Of a stretch of 64,000 nucleotides of DNA, positions 41,053-50,761 are shown piece after piece (the first letter of the stretch is position 1; every line of letters starts with the position of its first letter). Origin of the DNA: Cognaticolwellia sediminilitoris. GTDB lineage: Bacteria; Pseudomonadota; Gammaproteobacteria; Enterobacterales; Alteromonadaceae. The notes under the pieces are model-generated. The model worked only from the letters and a program-made list of their open reading frames with translations. It was not told the origin of the DNA and did no database searches. The stretch covers positions 256,240 to 320,239 of the forward strand of contig NBOG01000002.1 in the NCBI GenBank assembly GCA_002104535.1, read 5' to 3'. The translations under genes were made by a program, and so were the position numbers.

Positions 41053-41892
41053 ATGAAAGTAGAATTCTTCGGTGTCCGTGGCTCAAGCCCGACACCGGGT
41101 AAACATACCGTACTATTTGGTGGTAATACATCATGTGTCTACGTTTCTTTAGAAGATGGCCATGATGTTATTTTAGATGCAGGTACTGGTATTATCGCCT
41201 TAGGTGATCGTTTAGTAAAAAACCATGCTGACATTAATATCCTACTGACCCATAATCATTGGGATCACATCCAAGGTTTTCCATTTTTTAGACCTATTTA
41301 TCAAGATAATAGGAAAATCACCATAGTACCTGGTGCGGTCGAATATGACGATAAAGATGCCATTTTGGCGCAAATGTCAGGTTCTACTCATCCGGTTAAA
41401 TATCAACAATTAACCGCTGACATTAATGTTTTAACAGACCAAGCATTAAATGACACTTTTGAAATTCCAGGCTTTAATGTTCGTACACAACTGTTAAATC
41501 ACCCAGATGGCGGAAGTGCCTATTGTTTATCGGCTGAAGGTAAAAAATTAGCTTTCGTAACTGATAATGAATTAAGCTCACCGAATAAAATGAATACTAC
41601 TTGGCAACAATGGCTCGATTTTATTGCTGGCGCAGATATTCTTATTCACGATGCTCAGTATATCGAAGAAGATTTACCCCTAAAGTTAGGTTGGGGGCAT
41701 AGTAAACTATCTGAAGTAGCAAGATTAGCGTGTGAAGCAAAAGTGAAAAGCTTATATATTGTTAGTCATGATCCTGCGCGTACCGATGATGAACTGTTAA
41801 GCCAAGAAGCGAAGCTACAAGAAGAATATCAAGGTAGACTTAATATATATTGTGCTCGCGAAGGCACAGTTGTCGATCTAGCTTCGACCTAA
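41053..41892 (+). CDS. MBL-fold metallo-hydrolase
   Basis: A 279-residue metallo-beta-lactamase-fold hydrolase without a signal peptide. The metal ligands are complete: H67, H69, D71 and H72 in THNHWDHIQG, then H150, D171 and H239. The overall form (FGVRGSSPTPG start, FGGNTSCV) resembles RNase Z and PhnP-type phosphodiesterases. It lies 21 bases after the giant lipoprotein and four bases before an adenylate cyclase gene, so a cyclic nucleotide or another phosphodiester is a plausible substrate, but this is inference. Nuclease or other hydrolase activity remains possible. Confidence 0.85.
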   Translation: MKVEFFGVRGSSPTPGKHTVLFGGNTSCVYVSLEDGHDVILDAGTGIIALGDRLVKNHADINILLTHNHWDHIQGFPFFRPIYQDNRKITIVPGAVEYDDKDAILAQMSGSTHPVKYQQLTADINVLTDQALNDTFEIPGFNVRTQLLNHPDGGSAYCLSAEGKKLAFVTDNELSSPNKMNTTWQQWLDFIAGADILIHDAQYIEEDLPLKLGWGHSKLSEVARLACEAKVKSLYIVSHDPARTDDELLSQEAKLQEEYQGRLNIYCAREGTVVDLAST

Positions 41893-41896
41893 TGAA

Positions 41897-44113
41897 ATGA
41901 TAAAACGGTTAACATCTAAAAGTTTTCTTGTCGGGTTGGCCATCACTTTAATGGTGATTGGGCTAAACTATATCAGCGTAGATAATGTACAAAAGCTATT
42001 GCAACGGGTTGAGGGCATTTTATACGATGCTCGATTGTTAGCCACGTTGCCAAGTGAACCTCGACACTTTGAAGAACAAGTGGTCATCATTGATATTGAT
42101 GAAAAAAGTATGCGAGAGCAAGGGCGACACCCTTGGAGCAGAAGTAAAGTTAGTGATCTCGTACAAAAACTGATGGATGCAGGGGTCGTTGTTGTTGCAT
42201 TCGATATATTCTTCGCCGAACCAGAACGTAACCCCGTTGAAGTCGTACTCTCAAGAAATACAAACCTGTCTGAACAATCACGTGCGAAAATTGCAAGCCT
42301 TACCGACTCGGTCGACTTTGATAAAGAATTTTCCGAAACCTTAAGTGAGTCAGAAGTTGTATTAGGCTTTCTTTTTGATGATAGCGCGAAGACCGCCGGA
42401 CAATTACCCGCAAGTGTTATTGATTGGCAAAATAGCAGCGGGCAATTATCAGAAATAGCCAGTTTTGAAAACGTGCTTGGCAATATTGCTACTTTGCAAT
42501 CTTCAGCAACAGGCGCAGGATTTATTAATTCGGTACCTGAAAGTGATGGTTTTATCAGAAAAGCGTCATTAGTACTTAATTATCAAGGCAAGTTATACCC
42601 ATCATTAGCGCTTGAAGCTGCGAGGGTATACACCTTAGCAGATAGTATCCAAGCAACGAGCAAAATATCAGGCAATACCAGTTGGTTACAAGGTTTAAGT
42701 TTTGGTAATCACTTCATTCCGACTAATGAGAAAGGTCAGATTCTTATTCCTTATAAAGGCCGCGAGCGAAGTTTTCCCTATATTTCTGCTACTGATGTTT
42801 TAAATGAACGTGTTAACCCAGAACTATTAGATGGCGCCGTTGCATTTATTGGTACATCAGCGGTTGGCTTAGCTGATTTAAGAACAACTTCAGTAGGGGT
42901 ACAATATCCGGGAGTAGAAGTGCATGCCAATGTATTTGAAGGGCTTATTCACCCTGAGATATTACCAATTGAACTAGATTTTACCTTAGCGTTAATATTC
43001 AGCTTATTACTGTTAACCGGTATTTTTTTGGCTATTTTAATGGCGAAACAAGGCCCTATTAAAATATTAACCATTAGTCTGGTTAGCGTTGTACTACATG
43101 TTTGTTTTAATTGGTATTGCTGGTGGGTGTTGAAAATTAGCTTACCTCTATTTCAAATATTGTTACTTATTGCACTTTTGACGGCTTATTACGGTTCAGT
43201 AGGGTTTTTGTCAGCCAACGTCAATCGAAAGAAAATAAAAAGCATGTTTGATCAATATGTACCACCTGCATATATTGAAAAATTAATTCAGTCAGATAAA
43301 GGCGCAGAGTTAAAAACAGAGCGCCGTGAAATGTCAGTATTATTTGCTGATATAAGAGACTTTACTACTTTGTCTGAACAATTTAGTCCTGACGAACTAA
43401 GTGATTTTTTGAAAGAATATTTAACTGAAGCCACCAGTATTATTTTTGATAATGCAGGCACCATTGATAAATATGTTGGTGATATGGTTATGGCTATTTG
43501 GAATGCCCCGCTAGAAGATGAAAACCACGCGCTAAATGCAGTCATTAGTGCGCTAAACTTAGTGACATTAACCCATAAGCTCAGCGAACGGTTTGTCGAG
43601 AAAAACTGGCCGAAAATTCAAATAGGTATTGGTATAAGTACCGGTGATATGGTCGTAGGTGACATGGGGTCAACTTACAGAAAAGCCTATACTGTTTTGG
43701 GCGATGCGGTTAATTTAGGCTCGAGAATTGAAGCGTTAACCAAATATTATGGTGTCGATATTTTAATTTCAAGTAATACATACCATGAAATTATTAAGCA
43801 GGGTGTAACTTGTATTAAAATTGATAGAATAAAAGTTAAAGGTAAATTTAACTTTGTTGAGGTCTATCAACCGATTGGTTTTGACGCTGAATTAAGTGAT
43901 GAAGTTAAAGCAGATGTCATGTTGCATGAAATGGCTATGGAATCTTATCTTTGTGGAAATTGGCAAGAAGCTAAAGAACAGTTTATGCTGTTAAAACAAA
44001 GTGCTAATTTATCAATAACAATTTATAGTATATTGATTGAAAGAATCGCTAACCTTATTGGACATGTAGACGCTAAGAGTTGGGATGGTATTTATACCCA
44101 TGAGACTAAGTAA
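41897..44113 (+). CDS. CHASE2-domain adenylate cyclase
   Basis: A 738-residue membrane-bound class III cyclase. Residues 10-26 form the first membrane span, 40-345 an extracytoplasmic CHASE2 sensor domain, and about 360-440 three further spans. The C-terminal cyclase domain (about 475-660) has both metal-binding aspartates, D485 (FADIRDFT) and D529 (YVGDM). The adenine-selecting K525 and T599 and the transition-state N606 and R610 are also present, so it should make cAMP. What CHASE2 senses is unknown. The gene follows the MBL gene by four bases and precedes the GAF/HD-GYP gene by six, which suggests one signalling operon. Confidence 0.92.
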   Translation: MIKRLTSKSFLVGLAITLMVIGLNYISVDNVQKLLQRVEGILYDARLLATLPSEPRHFEEQVVIIDIDEKSMREQGRHPWSRSKVSDLVQKLMDAGVVVVAFDIFFAEPERNPVEVVLSRNTNLSEQSRAKIASLTDSVDFDKEFSETLSESEVVLGFLFDDSAKTAGQLPASVIDWQNSSGQLSEIASFENVLGNIATLQSSATGAGFINSVPESDGFIRKASLVLNYQGKLYPSLALEAARVYTLADSIQATSKISGNTSWLQGLSFGNHFIPTNEKGQILIPYKGRERSFPYISATDVLNERVNPELLDGAVAFIGTSAVGLADLRTTSVGVQYPGVEVHANVFEGLIHPEILPIELDFTLALIFSLLLLTGIFLAILMAKQGPIKILTISLVSVVLHVCFNWYCWWVLKISLPLFQILLLIALLTAYYGSVGFLSANVNRKKIKSMFDQYVPPAYIEKLIQSDKGAELKTERREMSVLFADIRDFTTLSEQFSPDELSDFLKEYLTEATSIIFDNAGTIDKYVGDMVMAIWNAPLEDENHALNAVISALNLVTLTHKLSERFVEKNWPKIQIGIGISTGDMVVGDMGSTYRKAYTVLGDAVNLGSRIEALTKYYGVDILISSNTYHEIIKQGVTCIKIDRIKVKGKFNFVEVYQPIGFDAELSDEVKADVMLHEMAMESYLCGNWQEAKEQFMLLKQSANLSITIYSILIERIANLIGHVDAKSWDGIYTHETK

Positions 44114-44119
44114 CTTATT

Positions 44120-45733
44120 ATGATAGATAATTCATCACCGCAATCAGCTTTTGAACACTTACTCCATATTAGTATTCAATTAAGTAAAGAAGTTAATACT
44201 GATTTGCTAATGGAAAAAATATTATTTGCTGCCGTTGAAGTTTCCAATGCAGATGCAGGGTCGATTTATTTAGTTAATACCGAAAAAGAATTAGAGTTTC
44301 GTACTATTTATAATAAAAGTATGAATTTACATCTTGGTGGTAGTTCACCTTCGCCAATTAGTTTCCCTGGCGTGCCTTTATTTATCGAAAACGAACCCAA
44401 TCGCTCTGCAATTGTTGCTCATGCTGCCAATACCGGTGAAGTGATTAATATAGATGACGTTTATGCGGCTTTACCTTTTGATTTCAGCGCCGCTAGAAAA
44501 ATGGACAGCAAGACGGGTTATCGAACAAAATCCATGTTGACATTTCCATTGCAAGATCACACCGGCGATATCATCGGTGTGATCCAGTTAATTAATGCCA
44601 TGGACGGTGAAGAAATCATCAGCTTCTCTGAGCAAGTAGAACAACAAATATTATCTTTTGCTGCTTTAGGTGCTATTGCCTTAACTAATAGAGCACTTAT
44701 TTCTAATATGGAGCAATTGTTTGAGTCTTTTGCCAAAACGATTGCGGGAGCGATTGATGCTAAATCAGCGCATACCGGCGGTCACTGTAAGCGTGTACCA
44801 GAATTAACCTTGATGATTGCTGATGCCGTAAGTGCTTATGATGAAGGCCCGTTAGCATCATTTAAACTCTCGAAACAAGAACGTCATCAACTCAGTATTG
44901 CTGGCTGGTTGCATGATTGTGGCAAAATCGCCACACCCGATCATGTTATGGAAAAGTCGAGAAAATTAGAAACCATATTTGATAGAATTCATTATGTAAC
45001 GGCGAAGTTAGAAATTGTAAAACGTGATATTGATCTTAAATATCAAGAACAAATGATCACCGCTTTAAAAGCTAATAAAGCGGTTCGTGTTGAACAGCTT
45101 GAGCGAGAAAGGTTCTTGGCACAAAAACAGTTAAAATTAGATACCGCATTCTTGCAGAAAGTGAATGTTGGCGGTGAATTTTTAACTGATGCCCAAGAAT
45201 TGAATATTCAATCAATTGCTGACAGATACCAAATTTTTATTGAAAATGTGCCACAGCCGCTATTATCTCAAGATGAAATTAAGAACTTAAGTATTAAACG
45301 CGGTACTTTGAATAATGAAGAAAGAAATATTATTAAAAAACATATGGATGTGACCTTAGATATACTTGAGGCATTACCATTTCCAAAACATCTTTCTAAC
45401 GTAGCAGAGTATGCTTTAGGGCATCATGAAACGATGGACGGTAAAGGTTATCCTAGAGGCTTAACTAAAGAGCAGATGTCTGTGCCAGCAAGATTGATGG
45501 CATTAGCCGATATATTTGAAGCGTTATCTGCTGCTGACCGACCATATAAAAGTGCAAAACCGGTTAGTGAGTGCTTGAAAATCATGAGTAATATGGTGAA
45601 AAATAACCATTTAGACGGTGATTTATTTACTATTTTTGTCCGCTCTAAAGTTTACGAGCAATATATTCATACTTTTGCTGATCCAAGACAACTTGATGCA
45701 ATTGATGTTGAAGCACTGCTAGATTTTCAGTAA
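44120..45733 (+). CDS. GAF and HD-GYP domain protein
   Basis: A 537-residue cytoplasmic protein. Residues 20-190 are a GAF domain (small-molecule or cyclic-nucleotide sensing). Residues 205-490 are an HD-GYP domain: HD at 265-266 with GK (HDCGK), and HHETMDGKGYPRG at 435-447, the full GYP signature. HD-GYP enzymes hydrolyse c-di-GMP. A charged, probably coiled insert of about 120 residues (about 285-400) separates the two catalytic halves. GAF domains can bind cAMP, so this protein could link the cyclase next door to c-di-GMP turnover; that is inference. It is the last gene of the cluster. Confidence 0.9.
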   Translation: MIDNSSPQSAFEHLLHISIQLSKEVNTDLLMEKILFAAVEVSNADAGSIYLVNTEKELEFRTIYNKSMNLHLGGSSPSPISFPGVPLFIENEPNRSAIVAHAANTGEVINIDDVYAALPFDFSAARKMDSKTGYRTKSMLTFPLQDHTGDIIGVIQLINAMDGEEIISFSEQVEQQILSFAALGAIALTNRALISNMEQLFESFAKTIAGAIDAKSAHTGGHCKRVPELTLMIADAVSAYDEGPLASFKLSKQERHQLSIAGWLHDCGKIATPDHVMEKSRKLETIFDRIHYVTAKLEIVKRDIDLKYQEQMITALKANKAVRVEQLERERFLAQKQLKLDTAFLQKVNVGGEFLTDAQELNIQSIADRYQIFIENVPQPLLSQDEIKNLSIKRGTLNNEERNIIKKHMDVTLDILEALPFPKHLSNVAEYALGHHETMDGKGYPRGLTKEQMSVPARLMALADIFEALSAADRPYKSAKPVSECLKIMSNMVKNNHLDGDLFTIFVRSKVYEQYIHTFADPRQLDAIDVEALLDFQ

Positions 45734-45801
45734 GCCGAAATACTACTTTTACCATCAAACTATAAACACTTCTTTTCATCAATAATTTATGAGGCTTGTC
45801 C

Positions 45802-46902
45802 TTGCTCAATAATCACTCCCATTTTGCCCTATTAGCACATTACCTTAAGTCCAACGAAAAGCTTAATTGGGTTCTTGCTACCATCGTCAACAAAGAAGGT
45901 TCAAGCTATCGTTCGCCAGGCGCTATAATGCTGGTAAATGATCTTGGGCAATCGTATGGCTTAGTCAGCGGTGGCTGTTTAGAAGCTAATATCGTTTTAC
46001 ACGCGAAAAAAGTATTTGAAAGCCAGCAAGCAAACTATGTTGAATATGACATGCGAGAAGAAGACGGCTACGCGGCAGAATTAGGCGTAGGCTGTAAAGG
46101 TAAAATTGGAGTTTTACTTCAATTTTTGACACCCAAGCATCAAGTTATTTTGGCCAATGTTTATCAACGTATGCATGATGGTCAAGCGAGTTATTTAGCG
46201 CATACCTATCTTACCGAGCCATCTGAAAAGCACCTGTTGAGCGATTTAAGCGCATATAATGATAAAGGCAAGCTGATAGCCACAACGTCTCAGCAACAGT
46301 TAAATCTCACCGATGATGCGTTCTCAGGAGTAACCACGAATGAAAGAACGCATTGGGTGTGTTCGTTAGCAAAGACGAGCTGTTCGATTACTAAAATTTC
46401 GGCCCCGATAAATTTATGGGTGTTTGGTGGCGGCTCAGATGCTGCGCCATTAGTTTCAATGGCTGCTCAAATGGGATGGCGAGTAACGATTGTTGATCAT
46501 CGCTCTAGTTATGCCCGCAGTAGCAGTTTTAAACACGCAGAGAATATTCTTAAAGTTCACCCAAAAGACTTTGTTCAGTTTGAATTATTTAGTCAAATAG
46601 ATGCGGCAGTATTAATGACCCATAACTTGAATTTAGATGCTGCATGGTTAACGTTATTACATGAAAAAAATGTCGGACAATTTATTGGCTTACTCGGCCC
46701 ACTTGAGCGCCGTGGCAATGTTGAAAACTTGAGTAATATTACCGATGAAAACTGGCTATCCCAGCGGGTTAACGGCCCTGTAGGTTTAGATATTGGTGGA
46801 GACTTACCAGAGTCTATTGCCTTGTCGATTTTAGCGCAGTGCCATAGTGTTTTGCATAATCGAAATGGTGCTCCTTTGTCAGGTAAGTTTATTAATAGTT
46901 GA
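45802..46902 (+). CDS. XdhC/CoxF-family protein
   Basis: A 366-residue XdhC-type protein. Family members insert or sulfurate the molybdenum cofactor of xanthine dehydrogenase-like enzymes. The N-terminal part carries SYRSPGAIMLV and SGGCLEANI (CxxE), plus GVGCKG. The C-terminal part has a Rossmann-like GGGSDAAPLV and FIGLLGPLERR. The start appears to be TTG 45802, with GAGG seven bases upstream. No xdhA/xdhB or other molybdenum enzyme lies next to it, so its client must be elsewhere. Confidence 0.85.
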   Translation: MLNNHSHFALLAHYLKSNEKLNWVLATIVNKEGSSYRSPGAIMLVNDLGQSYGLVSGGCLEANIVLHAKKVFESQQANYVEYDMREEDGYAAELGVGCKGKIGVLLQFLTPKHQVILANVYQRMHDGQASYLAHTYLTEPSEKHLLSDLSAYNDKGKLIATTSQQQLNLTDDAFSGVTTNERTHWVCSLAKTSCSITKISAPINLWVFGGGSDAAPLVSMAAQMGWRVTIVDHRSSYARSSSFKHAENILKVHPKDFVQFELFSQIDAAVLMTHNLNLDAAWLTLLHEKNVGQFIGLLGPLERRGNVENLSNITDENWLSQRVNGPVGLDIGGDLPESIALSILAQCHSVLHNRNGAPLSGKFINS

Positions 46903-47076
46903 TGATAACGCCAATGCCTGAATTTAATTTTTTATTAAATTTTCGAAAAAAAATCTAAGCGAAGTTAACGCGACTTCCTATAAAAGGTAGTCATCAAGGT
47001 CATCTTGCTAAAATTATCGAAATGGTGATAATAGCGCTCGACTTAAACTCATTAGATATAAAACAGCGAACATGCC

Positions 47077-47766
47077 ATGCGTCTCGATAAATTTATCTGT
47101 AAAAGTACCGAACTTACCCGCACTGAAGCTAAAAAATTGCTCAAGATGGGTAAAGTAACGGTAAACGATATTGTGATTAAAGACCCTTCAACCCAGGTAC
47201 ATGAAAATAACGATATTTGTGTAGAAGGCGAGGAGCTCACCGCTAGAAGTTCTCGCTATATTATTTTACATAAACCCGTTGATACTATTTGCTCGAATGT
47301 TGATGAAATATACCCGTCTGTATTACATTTAGTTGAAGTTGATAGGGTTTTTGATATGCATATCGCTGGTCGTTTAGATGCAGACACGACAGGTTTAGTG
47401 CTGATAACGGATGATGGGCGCTGGTCTCACAATATTATTTCTCCAAAAAAACAATGTGAAAAAGTTTACCGGGTCTGGTTACGTGATCCGTTAAAAACAG
47501 ACACAGAGCAAAAGTTTATCCATGGTGTGCAACTTCAAGGCGAAGAAGGGTTAACGCGTCCAGCGAAGTTAAAGCAAGTTAATGAAAAAGAAGTACTGCT
47601 TACGATTACTGAAGGTAAATATCATCAGGTGAAACGTATGTTCGCTGCCGTGGGCAATAAAGTTGTTGGTTTACACCGAGAACAAGTTGGGGCAATAAAA
47701 CTGGCAGATTTACCACTGGGTCAATGGCGATATTTAACTACTGAAGAAGTGAGCTTATTTTCTTAA
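47077..47766 (+). CDS. rsuA: 16S rRNA pseudouridine(516) synthase
   Basis: RsuA makes pseudouridine 516 in 16S rRNA. The 229 residues comprise an N-terminal S4 RNA-binding domain (about 1-55, MRLDKFICKSTELTRTEAKK) and a catalytic domain with the active Asp in GRLDADTTGL (about 97-106) and the TEGKYHQVKRMF segment. Length fits RsuA better than RluE or RluB, but the subfamily call is by motif only. It stands alone between xdhC and a convergent gene. Confidence 0.9.
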   Translation: MRLDKFICKSTELTRTEAKKLLKMGKVTVNDIVIKDPSTQVHENNDICVEGEELTARSSRYIILHKPVDTICSNVDEIYPSVLHLVEVDRVFDMHIAGRLDADTTGLVLITDDGRWSHNIISPKKQCEKVYRVWLRDPLKTDTEQKFIHGVQLQGEEGLTRPAKLKQVNEKEVLLTITEGKYHQVKRMFAAVGNKVVGLHREQVGAIKLADLPLGQWRYLTTEEVSLFS

Positions 47767-47843
47767 CGTGTTGCTCTGGCACAATATAGCTACTTTTCAA
47801 TAAAGCCTGAATGCTAGCAAGCGCTAAGGCATTGGGTAAATAT

Positions 47844-48599
47844 TTATAATGAATCTGGCCGTTTTTTGTATTTATTTAAAATAGCTTGAATTTCACCCGT
47901 GCTTTTTAAATTTTCAATGATGCTGGTGATACGTTTAACTTTTGATTTTTCCATCTGAGGAGAAAACACACAATGGATAAAGTTCTCGTTCAAAATAACC
48001 GCAGAATCTGTCATTTCTTTGAATAAATAAGTCGACTCTATGGTTGGAACAATAAAGCCTGAGATAAGGTTTTTACGATACTTTTCATAGCTTTCCATCG
48101 GCGAGTTGCTCATGATAGGACGTATATTTTCATTCTCGACTAAAGTGACAATTTCAGGGTAAATATAGCCTAATGTCGTACCCACCTTCAGTTGCTTATA
48201 TTTTCTTAATTCAGTTAAAGATGTTATCCCTTTGCTATTAATTAACAAATCTGGATTTTTGTAAAGCGCACTACTCCATTGTAGCTCTTTTGACTTGTAC
48301 CAATTGGGATTAGCCGCGCAATGCATATCAGTAATATTTTGCAAAAGTGATTGCTGAATTCTTTTGCGTGGAATGGGTAACATCTCAAGTTTCATTTCAA
48401 GTTGAGCAGCAATAGCATGGCTAATATCAAATAAAATTCCAGCAGAGGGTCTTTCTCTTTCATCGAAAAATAATTGAGGGGCGATATTTTGACGATGATA
48501 ATAAGACGTGCGAAGGATTTCTGGAGAGGATGTTTGCTCGGCTGCAAGTGGCAAGCTTAACGCGAGCGAAAGAATTATGATTAAAGTCATAAAATTCAT
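47844..48599 (-). CDS. Periplasmic solute-binding protein, family 3
   Basis: A 251-residue protein with a signal peptide (about 1-20, ending PLAAEQ) and the two-lobed fold of amino-acid-type substrate-binding proteins (SBP_bac_3). Recognisable elements are GILFDISHAIAAQLEMKLE (about 54-72) and VGTTLGYIYPE (about 138-148). No permease or ATPase genes are adjacent, so it may feed an ABC transporter encoded elsewhere or act as a sensor. Such orphan copies are common in Alteromonadales. ATG 48599 starts a clean secretion signal. Confidence 0.8.
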   Translation of the reverse strand: MNFMTLIIILSLALSLPLAAEQTSSPEILRTSYYHRQNIAPQLFFDERERPSAGILFDISHAIAAQLEMKLEMLPIPRKRIQQSLLQNITDMHCAANPNWYKSKELQWSSALYKNPDLLINSKGITSLTELRKYKQLKVGTTLGYIYPEIVTLVENENIRPIMSNSPMESYEKYRKNLISGFIVPTIESTYLFKEMTDSAVILNENFIHCVFSPQMEKSKVKRITSIIENLKSTGEIQAILNKYKKRPDSL

Positions 48600-48701
48600 A
48601 AATCTACTCCCTCGCTTGCTAATTTTTAAGTCTAATTATTTGAGCATAATCTGTCGGGTAATAAGTGAAATATTTACATTCAAATACAAAATAATGTGAC
48701 T

Positions 48702-48992
48702 TTATTTCTTTGGATTTAATTGATTAAACTTAGCAAGTTGCTCGTCTGTAGCGGGCAATTGATGATTCGTTTTCCATTCACTATATGGCATACCATATAC
48801 TTGTTCTCGAGCACTTTCAATATCAATCTCAACACCTAGTTTTTCAGCTTCAGCTACGGTCCATTTTGAAAAACAGTTACGACAAAAACCAGCCAGATTC
48901 ATTAATTCGATATTTTGCACATCTTTACGACTATCTAAGTGTGCCAACAAACGTCGAAATACCGCTGCTTGAATTTCAATTTCTTTATCCAT
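48702..48992 (-). CDS. DUF1244 family protein
   Basis: A 96-residue soluble protein of the DUF1244 family. The core carries RRLLAHLDSRKDVQNIELMN and LAGFCRNCFSKW, with two conserved cysteines, then YGMPYSEWK. The function is unknown. AGAGGAAAT before the ATG is a good Shine-Dalgarno. It lies between the binding-protein gene and csiV, on the same strand as both. Confidence 0.9.
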   Translation of the reverse strand: MDKEIEIQAAVFRRLLAHLDSRKDVQNIELMNLAGFCRNCFSKWTVAEAEKLGVEIDIESAREQVYGMPYSEWKTNHQLPATDEQLAKFNQLNPKK

Positions 48993-49058
48993 TATTTCCT
49001 CTGTACTTTATTTAGTTATCATTACTTATTAAAGAGTATAGCTGATGGTATATGTCAG

Positions 49059-50663
49059 CTAATTAGCAGGGCTAGGCAATTTTTCCTGCTCATTTTCAAT
49101 TTCTAATTCAGGCTCAGGCTTTGTGTAAGGTCTTATTTGAACAATCATGCCCATATACGGATGGTCGAAGTAATGCACTTCACCACTTATAACACGGCGG
49201 TCCTGTTTAAATCGGATAGGTTTAGCCTGAATATCAGCGCTAAGGCTTTTACCCGTATAGGCATCTATTACCGTGGGAGTGCTTAATTTTTCTGTAGCAA
49301 GTTCTGCTAAGCTTTTATCTAAAATATTAAAATCGGCGGTTATAAATAAGTAATGCTTTAAATGAATATTAAAGAAGCCATCAATAAACCACTGTTGAAT
49401 TGGCGGTAATGGCGGTGTCGGCTTAATTTCAGTGGCTGCGTTTTTGCCAATGTGCTTCAAAGATAAATCATTACTTTCAAGGTTAGCTAATAAAGCCTCT
49501 GTATTGTCACTAACTTGCGGTAACTGGGCAATAATTTCAGCGATACGCGCTTGTTGGGCCCGTTGAAATTGTAATGCCTGAGATTGTGCTATTTCAGCTG
49601 ATGAAGGGCTGTCAGCACTAAGCTCAGATTGTATTAGCTCGTCGTTCGCCGCTTGGCGTAATTGTGCTATTTGTTGTTGATTATTGAAACTTCTTAACTG
49701 CTTTTGGTAATCAGCATAAAAATTATCACCAGCATACACTTTAACAGGTACAGACTGTTTTTGAGGTCGAGCAACTTGTCGCCAGCCCATATGTAAAAGT
49801 GGCTTAAAGTTTTTGCTATATCTTAAATCTGAAATAATGTCGCTAAGTTGCAGTGAATCACTACTCAGTAAATGCGTGTTATCGTTCTCGATGTTTTCAA
49901 TTGCGTCAATCCGCAAGGGCATTTTATCGACACTAAAGCCGTAATAATCAAAGTCAGGATTATTAGCTTGATATTCGGCAAAGTATTGCTGATCTATTTT
50001 GCACAATAATCGGATATCAGTACTAGGAGTATAGCGGAATTTGATTTGTTGGAATTCTGCTTCTGCGGCTAATACCAGTTGGTTTATTTTTTCACGTTCC
50101 TCAAGTGACAACTCAGCTTGAAGTGGCTTGGTATTGCTATCGGTAAAAGTATGCTGAGTATTTGCAGGTAAGTTGTCCGTTGCCAGTGCATCCCCAGTCT
50201 CTGAACTGAGTGTCGTTGCTAGTGTCTCAACATTGGTATTATCACTAAAGCTGCTATTGTCAGTGGTTGCCGTTAGGTTTTGCTCTGTTGTTTCATTAGC
50301 CTCAATTTGCGCAGACGATGCGATGATCTCAGCTAATGATTTTTCATTAAAAAGTGCTGGTAATTTAGCGCTGTCGAAAGCTGTTTTTTGCTCACGTTGT
50401 GGAGCGTCACAAGCGGGTAATAATTGTTTTAATGTGCGAATATCAGGATTAAGATATTGCGCTAGCAAGTCTTCAACACGTCGATACTTTGGTAATTTAC
50501 TGGTCTCTGGAAAACTCTCTTTCAATTGGTTTTTATCGCCTAATTGACTAAAAAGAATTACTTCTACTTCAAACCATCGGTCGTTATTTTTTTCTGTCGC
50601 CGCATGTAACATTTGCGGTAGCGCTAAAGCAGCAGAACATAAAAACAGTTGGGCTAATTTCAT
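49059..50663 (-). CDS. csiV: CsiV-like periplasmic protein
   Basis: A 534-residue exported protein with a signal peptide (about 1-21, ending LHAATEK). The N-terminal WFEVEVILFSQL segment (about 30-41) is typical of CsiV-family proteins, which bind peptidoglycan and support the SecA-translocase-linked divisome in Vibrio. The middle is Gln/Ala/Asn-rich low complexity (about 110-190 and 340-400). The C-terminal part has LKHYLFITADFNILD and VISGEVHYFDHPYMGMIVQI, matching the family domain. It lies directly downstream of mfd, as in Vibrio and Shewanella. The family call is good, but the exact function here is inferred. Confidence 0.75.
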   Translation of the reverse strand: MKLAQLFLCSAALALPQMLHAATEKNNDRWFEVEVILFSQLGDKNQLKESFPETSKLPKYRRVEDLLAQYLNPDIRTLKQLLPACDAPQREQKTAFDSAKLPALFNEKSLAEIIASSAQIEANETTEQNLTATTDNSSFSDNTNVETLATTLSSETGDALATDNLPANTQHTFTDSNTKPLQAELSLEEREKINQLVLAAEAEFQQIKFRYTPSTDIRLLCKIDQQYFAEYQANNPDFDYYGFSVDKMPLRIDAIENIENDNTHLLSSDSLQLSDIISDLRYSKNFKPLLHMGWRQVARPQKQSVPVKVYAGDNFYADYQKQLRSFNNQQQIAQLRQAANDELIQSELSADSPSSAEIAQSQALQFQRAQQARIAEIIAQLPQVSDNTEALLANLESNDLSLKHIGKNAATEIKPTPPLPPIQQWFIDGFFNIHLKHYLFITADFNILDKSLAELATEKLSTPTVIDAYTGKSLSADIQAKPIRFKQDRRVISGEVHYFDHPYMGMIVQIRPYTKPEPELEIENEQEKLPSPAN

Positions 50664-50761
50664 TCATTTTCCAGTTAGTGGTTATTTTACCAAGCGATCT
50701 TATTGCCATAATAGCAAAAGTTGATCGTTACTTAAATTATCAATTAGTTATCAACTAAACT

